Below, in pieces: positions 59,509 to 64,000 of a stretch of 64,000 nt of DNA. Position numbers and translations under genes: made by a program. The notes beneath the pieces were generated by a model that was given only the letters and a program-made list of their open reading frames with translations, was not told where the DNA came from and ran no database searches. Numbering within the stretch: position 1 is the first letter of the stretch; every line of letters starts with the position of its first letter. The DNA is from Emiliania huxleyi CCMP1516 (taxonomy: Eukaryota; Haptophyta; Isochrysidales; Noelaerhabdaceae): contig NW_005196020.1 of NCBI RefSeq assembly GCF_000372725.1, positions 242,521 through 306,520 of the forward strand. Reading direction: 5' to 3'.

Positions 59509-60939
59509 CTAGGAGCCACGGTACGTGGAGAAGGAGAAGGGCGAGCAGAGGAGCGGGACGTGGTAGTGCGACTCGGCGTCGTCGATTCCGAAGCGGAGGG
59601 GAACCTACTCAGAAGAGGCGCGCGCCCCAGACGCTCCTTCCAGCGCTCCTGCCCCCCCCCCCCCCTCGCCGGCCACGGCAGGAGGGCGGGCACTCCCGTG
59701 CAATCTCGTGCACTCTCGCACACCTGCCCGAGGAAGGGCGTGCCACACGGCGCGAAGGTGGCGCCGGCGGCGGCGAAGTAGTCGCCCACGTGGAAGGTCC
59801 ACTCGTACACGCCGCGCGCCATCGCCCCGTCCTTGAGGACGGGCCCGCCTGGTCGCAGCAGCGCATGCGTGACGACGCGCCGTCCCGGCCGCCTTCGCCC
59901 CGCTGCTAGCGGACAGCGCGCCGACGATGCGCCCATCCTCGTTGGTGAGGAATGAGCCAACCTCCGCCCACGAATCGCCACCGCCTGCGGGCGGGCGGGC
60001 GGAGGGGTAGCGGCCCGGCCGGCCCTGGGACGGCCTTCGCCACGCGCCATCGCCGACCGCCTCCCGGTCCGACTGCCGCGGCATGTGTGACTGCGTCTGT
60101 GGACTGCGTCTGTGCACCGCATGTCTTGCGGACCCGTGTGCGCGTTCCGCGCGCGCCGTTGGACGACTCGACCCGCCGCTTGAGCTCGATCCGCATGCCG
60201 GCGGCGGGACAGCCGCGCGCCGTATCGAGGACCTGGCCACACCACCATCCGTGAAGAAGGCGATTCACGCGGGGCAGCAGAGCCATGTGCCGTGTGGCGA
60301 GGACGTGGCAGGTGAGGAAGCCGGTTGGGTTCGGCCGCACGAGCTCGTTGAGCCGCATCCATGCGATCTTGTGCACCTGTGCCACCGCCTCTGCCAGCTC
60401 CGCCGCTGCCTGCGCGGCACGGGCGGGCGGGCGGGCGGGCGTTGAGAAGAGCTGCGCTGCAGTGTGGGCGACCGCTGGAGTTGGCCGCGGTCAGAGGATG
60501 CCGAGTTGGTGACGCGCCGCTCGAAGGCGGCGAAGATGGTGGCCTTGTTGGCGTTGCGTACCGCGAGGATGAAGGGGAATCCGAAGCGGGCCGTGTACGC
60601 CTCGTTGAGCTTTGTGAAACGGGCGAGTTCATCGGCTGAGAGGGAGGAGAGGCCGGCGTGGCACTGCTCGGCGGTGCTCTCGCTCGTCAGCTCGCCCGCC
60701 AGCGCCGCCTTGCCTGCCAGGTCGGGGTGTGAACGCAGGAGGGCGAGCCGCTCTGCGTCAGTCGCCCCATCGACCGCCTCGCGCAGCGCAGAGGCGAGCG
60801 CAGCGAGCGAGGCAAAGGGCGCCGCAGCATGCGCGCGCTCGGCGACCCAGGGCGACTTCTCGTAGCAGCCGCCCAGCGCCGCGATGAACTCGGAGGAGGG
60901 GATTGTAGAGATCTGAGCTACCTCGAGGAGCGGCGACAT
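59509..60939 (-). CDS. Bifunctional allantoin synthase (OHCU decarboxylase-HIU hydrolase)
   Basis: Six exons (minus strand) 60502-60939, 60305-60409, 60157-60232, 59922-59984, 59724-59848 and 59509-59604 give 300 residues. Residues about 1-165 are OHCU decarboxylase: [57 protein letters not shown]. Residues about 180-300 are a transthyretin-like 5-hydroxyisourate hydrolase: [41 protein letters not shown] and the signature end [19 protein letters not shown]. The order is the same as in plant TTL and several algal fusions. It turns 5-hydroxyisourate, the urate oxidase product, to S-allantoin in purine breakdown, normally in peroxisomes. No PTS1 is at the C-terminus (ends RGS). Donors include GCGCGCGC and GCGCGCTG. 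Confidence 0.95.
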
Positions 60940-61146
60940 GGGTTCGGGCCTTTCGGCAAGGGGAGAGCGGCGTCGCACACGCGAAGGGGGTCCAACAAGA
61001 TCACGATCTGCCGCTGCCTTTTGCCGAAGAAGAAGAAGAACAAGCGGGAGGTAAAAAGAAAACGTGGGGCACGATTGCACGGCGCTGGCCAGCCCGTGCC
61101 CGGGCCGGTATTCCGTTGCTATTTCACGTGCGTCCAACGCACACGC
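60940..61146. promoter_or_regulatory. 207-bp divergent promoter region
   Basis: Between the start codons of the allantoin synthase (minus) and p24 (plus) genes. It holds a pyrimidine-rich part on the minus strand (CTTCTTCTTCTTCGG at 61023-61037). No TATA box is clear. Confidence 0.5.
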
Positions 61147-61979
61147 ATGCTGCTCCGCCTCCTCCTCCTCAGCCTGCTCCTCGCGTGCGCGTGCGCGGTG
61201 AGCTTCACGCTGCAGCCGGAGCAAGAGCAGTGCATATCCGAGCTGCTCATGCCCAAAGCGATCCTGACCGGCGAGTGGAGCTTTGGGCCTGCAAAGGAAA
61301 ATGCCACCACGGAAAATGCAACGCTCGCATCGATGCGGGTGATCTCGCCGGCAGCGGGCACGCCTACGCTCTTCGAGTCCACCGACGCCGCGGGCCACTT
61401 CTCCGTCACCGCGACTGAGAACGGAGAGCACCGGGTGTGTGTCGTCGCGAGGGCTGCGGCGGTACAGGCGTCGCTCGTCGCAAAGACGGCGCTCGAGGTT
61501 GCGGACCACGACCTGGCCGCCAAGCGCGAGCACGTCGAGGCGCTCGAGCAGGAGATTGAGAAGATGGAGAACCTGGCACGCCACGTCCACGGGGAGATGC
61601 TGACGATGCGGCGGAGAGCGGAGGAGGCGGAGGCGCGCGTGTAGCCGAGAGGCAGCGCATCGCCAGCGCTCGCCTCGTTCAACACGCGCCTTGTTGGACC
61701 GCTCGCACCACCACCTCCACCACCGCCTCCGTCCCCGCCGCCCCCTTCTCCACGTTTCCGCTGCCGCCGCTTCCGCCGCCACCCAGCCTCCCACGCCCTC
61801 GCAGTCACCCGCGCTCCCACGCCTCCACCGCCGCAACCTCCGTCTCCCAGGCGCTCGACGCGTCCACACGCGGCCGGCTCGTGTGGGTGGAGGTTGCGAT
61901 GATGTGCACGCTGCTAGTGATGGGGCTGTGGCAGATCAACTACCTCAAGGCCTTCTTCCAGGCCAAGAAGATCCTCTAG
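61147..61979 (+). CDS. p24/TMED (emp24-GOLD) cargo receptor
   Basis: Exons 61147-61632 and 61851-61979 give 204 residues; the intron is GC-AG with donor GCGCGCGT. A signal peptide (MLLRLLLLSLLLACACAVSF) is followed by a GOLD domain with the two conserved Cys (QEQCISELL, EHRVCVVAR), a coiled coil (ALEQEIEKMENLARHVHGEM), and one membrane helix (EVAMMCTLLVMGLWQINYL). The cytosolic tail is KAFFQAKKIL, with the FF and dilysine signals bound by COPI. This links directly to coatomer alpha encoded at 49018. The role is cargo selection and vesicle budding between ER and Golgi. Confidence 0.92.
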
Positions 61980-62462
61980 CACCTGGACTGGCCCTAGCTG
62001 TCGGGGTCGGTAGATGCGCGCTAGGGCGCGCGCGTGCGGCGGGGCACGAACCCGTACGCATGCACATACGCTCGTCGGGCTCGCGAGCGAGCCTAGCGGC
62101 TAGCGCGCCCGGGCTCACACCGCACACTGTTGTCCGCCCAGACTATCACGCGCGGGAGGTTGCTTCGAATCCGGCGGAGCCGCAAAATATGCGACACCGC
62201 CCGTTGTTTCTTAGCGCATGTGGCGCGCGTACGTAATGTCCCACTTCCCCGGAGAGAAAAGCGCTAAACCAGCCGCCCTGCCTGCTGCCAGCCCGGCCGC
62301 TCTCGCAGCCCAGAGATGAGGCGCCCTAGAGACGCGGTGAGAGTGAACGCGACTCGCGAGCGCAAAGGGAAGAACAGAAGAAAGAGGGCACACACACGCG
62401 CGCGCTGCGTGGTGCGCAATGGTACTTTCTGTAGGAGATTGCACAAGCACTAAGCAGTTTAC
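61980..62462. other. Intergenic region between convergent genes
   Basis: Contains GGTTGCTTCGAATCC at 62158-62172, which resembles a tRNA T-arm but lies in no good tRNA fold (see rejected). No gene seen. Confidence 0.5.
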
Positions 62463-62792
62463 TCAGGGCCGCTCGAGCTGCATCAGGGCCGCTCGAGCCG
62501 CAGCGACATGCTCCTCTGTCGCTTTCGCACTTTCCGTCTCACCAGCTGCTCGCTGCCTCTCGGCCAATTTGCTCAGCAGGCGAATTCTTTTAACGCTTGC
62601 CGTCTCGCGCTGCGCCGCAACTGCCACCGCCGCCGCCTCGCCCTGGGCCCGCAGTCGCTCGCCCTTTTTAGGTTTGGGTTTTATGGGCCGTGAGCTCCTC
62701 CGGGACTTGAGATGGAGCGTGCTGTGCTTGCTGCCGGCAATCGCCTTCGGACCGGTTCTTCGCTTTTTGACGCCGCGAGCCTCCACCTCCAT
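62463..62792 (-). CDS. Small basic protein, unknown
   Basis: 109 residues from ATG at 62792. The protein is rich in Lys and Arg at the start (MEVEARGVKKRRTGPKAIAG, then SKHSTLHLKSRRSSRPIKPK) and helical with Ala/Glu/Arg later (ASVKRIRLLSKLAERQRAAG). It may be nuclear or ribosome-associated, but this is based only on composition. The upstream DNA has GTTATAAAATTCTTTTTCCG ending 25 nt before the ATG, like the promoter motif of other genes here. A longer in-frame extension to 63068 is less likely. Confidence 0.45.
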   Translation of the reverse strand: MEVEARGVKKRRTGPKAIAGSKHSTLHLKSRRSSRPIKPKPKKGERLRAQGEAAAVAVAAQRETASVKRIRLLSKLAERQRAAGETESAKATEEHVAAARAALMQLERP

Positions 62793-62872
62793 GTACGTGC
62801 CCTTTGCTGCCCGGAAAAAGAATTTTATAACGGGCACTAACCGGAAAAAGAAGTTTTTCGTCGCTTGAAAAT

Positions 62873-62930
62873 CGTCCTTGCAAAATCCTGCTCGTGCAGG
62901 TGGGGACCTTGTGCCCCCCCCCCCATCCCT
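62873..62930 (-). repeat. Dispersed repeat R2, partial copy d
   Basis: The reverse complement has GGTCCCCACCTGCACGAGCA, GGATTTTGCA and GGACGAT, as in 7787-7832. CCTGC/GCAGG can form a small hairpin. Confidence 0.6.
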
Positions 62931-64000
62931 CGTTGAGGTTTGTTTTCTTTCTCTTTCTGGACACGAGACTAGTACAGGCCAGCGCATGTCAGTCGCGCTG
63001 CATGCATGGTGCATGCAGCTCGCGGCGGCGGATGAGTGAGATCGCGACCGAGCTCTGGCTCTCGCCACGGCGCCGGACCCGGAGGACGCCGCCGCGTCGC
63101 ATAGAGACTCCCTTGCGTTACATGTAAGCCGTTACTACATGCCTCCCGTGTCCGTAGCCTGGCGTTACTTAGTGCCCCGTCCGTGCCGCGTCCTGTGCCC
63201 CCGATGGGAAGCCGCTTCGTCGGCACCTGGACGTGTCGCGATGAACTGCCGAAAAGCACCTTTTGCGGCTATTGCTCAAAACCTCGGGAGACAAGGCCTA
63301 CATAGTATGACTGCATCCATGCGCCTGGTGCATGAGGGCTGCGGGCCGAGACATATCACGGTCGGTGGCGCCGGTGATGGCCTCCGGAATGCCCTCGCAA
63401 TCGCCTCGGATGGGGTCCACCGGAGACAATCTCGAGCCCTCTCCGTGGCATCACCAGCCGGTGTGAGCTTGCAGACCCAAGGTAAGTGCGGTCTGGGACG
63501 GCTCAGACGTGCTACTGATGGGCCTGGGCCACAGGAGAGCGACAGAGAAGGCGAGGTGGTGAGCTGAGAGGCTGGAGCGTCCGCGTGTGACCTTGTCGCG
63601 ATGCAAGTGCCAAAAAGGTAAAAGCGCGATTTCCTGCTCCCAGCTCACCACTCGCCTTCTCTGTCGCTCTCCGACACCCTGAGCCCTCTACGCCCTCCGA
63701 CACCCACAGTCGCGCTCCGCACGCCTTCGAGGTCAGCCGCGGCCGAGCGACGATCGGCTCGCCTCCGATCGCTGGGCGCGGTCACTCTCCGGCCCTTCAC
63801 CCGCCTGCCGATCACCTGTCCGCCTCGCCGCGCGCGGGCCGCTCGCCTGCTCGCCACCGCCGCCGCGCGTCCCCGCGCCGCCACGGTTCCCTGCAGCCTG
63901 CACCTGACTGCGCGAGCTGCGCAGACAGCGCGCTCTGGCAGACAGAGCAGCGGCCGCCCAGGCGGTCGCTGCTCCGCCCCGTCCGAATCCGTCCGCCCGC
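62931..64000. other. Right-end region without recognised gene
   Basis: Frames are present but none has a recognised protein. The only structure seen is the inverted repeat at 63534-63672. A gene whose main part lies beyond the window is possible. Confidence 0.5.
63534..63672. repeat. Inverted repeat, 32-bp arms
   Basis: GGAGAGCGACAGAGAAGGCG then AGGTGGTGAGCTG (63534-63566) pairs with 63641-63672 with one bulged base; the loop is 74 nt. It could form a stable hairpin in RNA or be the two ends of a small element. Confidence 0.9.

Noticed and set aside
62092-62172. tRNA-like sequence with GGTTGCTTCGAATCC and a possible GGCTC/GAGCC acceptor pairing
   Set aside because: The D-arm has no GG pair, the T-stem has mismatches, position 8 is not T, and no clear anticodon stem can be drawn.
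63139-63567. 142-codon open frame near the right end
   Set aside because: No family similarity, overlaps an inverted repeat, and composition is no different from random GC-rich frames here.

Overview
The window looks like nuclear DNA of a GC-rich eukaryotic microalga with a secondary plastid of the red lineage, most likely a haptophyte. The basis is high GC, short introns (mostly 60-190 nt) often with non-canonical GC-AG borders and a GCGCGC-like donor, long alanine/proline/glutamine tracts, a copia-type LTR retrotransposon, and a thylakoid-lumen protein resembling the 12 kDa photosystem II extrinsic subunit. The organism is inferred from these features and not proven. No rRNA, convincing tRNA, CRISPR array or bacterial operon was seen.

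Layout. 1-5.7 kb: 3' end of a polyglutamine protein with a Tudor-like segment, an inverted-repeat (MITE-like) block, an MFS transporter and a conserved unknown protein. 5.7-8.25 kb: dispersed repeats. 8.27-13.4 kb: a large SLIP-GC/dynamin-like GTPase. 13.6-18.2 kb: a secreted or membrane-anchored glycosidase-like protein. 18.4-21.3 kb: a patatin-like phospholipase. 21.8-24.9 kb: an organellar PPR protein with three UVR-type repeats. 25.1-33.0 kb: nested and broken copies of one Ty1/copia family, including one copy with two nearly identical 285-bp LTRs but no reverse transcriptase. 33.2-34.0 kb: repeats. 34.1-46.98 kb is gene-dense: RING-CH/TPR protein, a doubtful EF-hand-like gene, TFIIB-like factor, HAD-UIM protein, PSII extrinsic protein, Mpv17/PMP22 protein, protein kinase with two WW domains. 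47-49 kb: repeats. 49.0-53.7 kb: complete coatomer alpha subunit (8 exons). 53.7-57.9 kb: repeats, a frame-broken small gene and an F-box/SPRY protein. 57.9-62.8 kb: Coa1/Tim21-like protein, Tim13, bifunctional allantoin synthase (OHCU decarboxylase-HIU hydrolase), p24 cargo receptor, small basic protein. 62.8-64 kb: no gene seen.

Exons were resolved by hand for thirteen spliced genes from reading-frame continuity and family conservation: MFS, GTPase, PPR-UVR, RING-TPR, TFIIB-like, HAD-UIM, PSII, kinase, COPA, Tim13, allantoin synthase, p24, and the last two introns of the glycosidase. Housekeeping functions cluster loosely (COPI coat and p24 for ER-Golgi traffic; Tim13, Coa1-like and Mpv17 for organelle biogenesis), but nothing suggests co-transcription. 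The repeats are in several families, and one of them sits in the same place and orientation just upstream of two unrelated genes.
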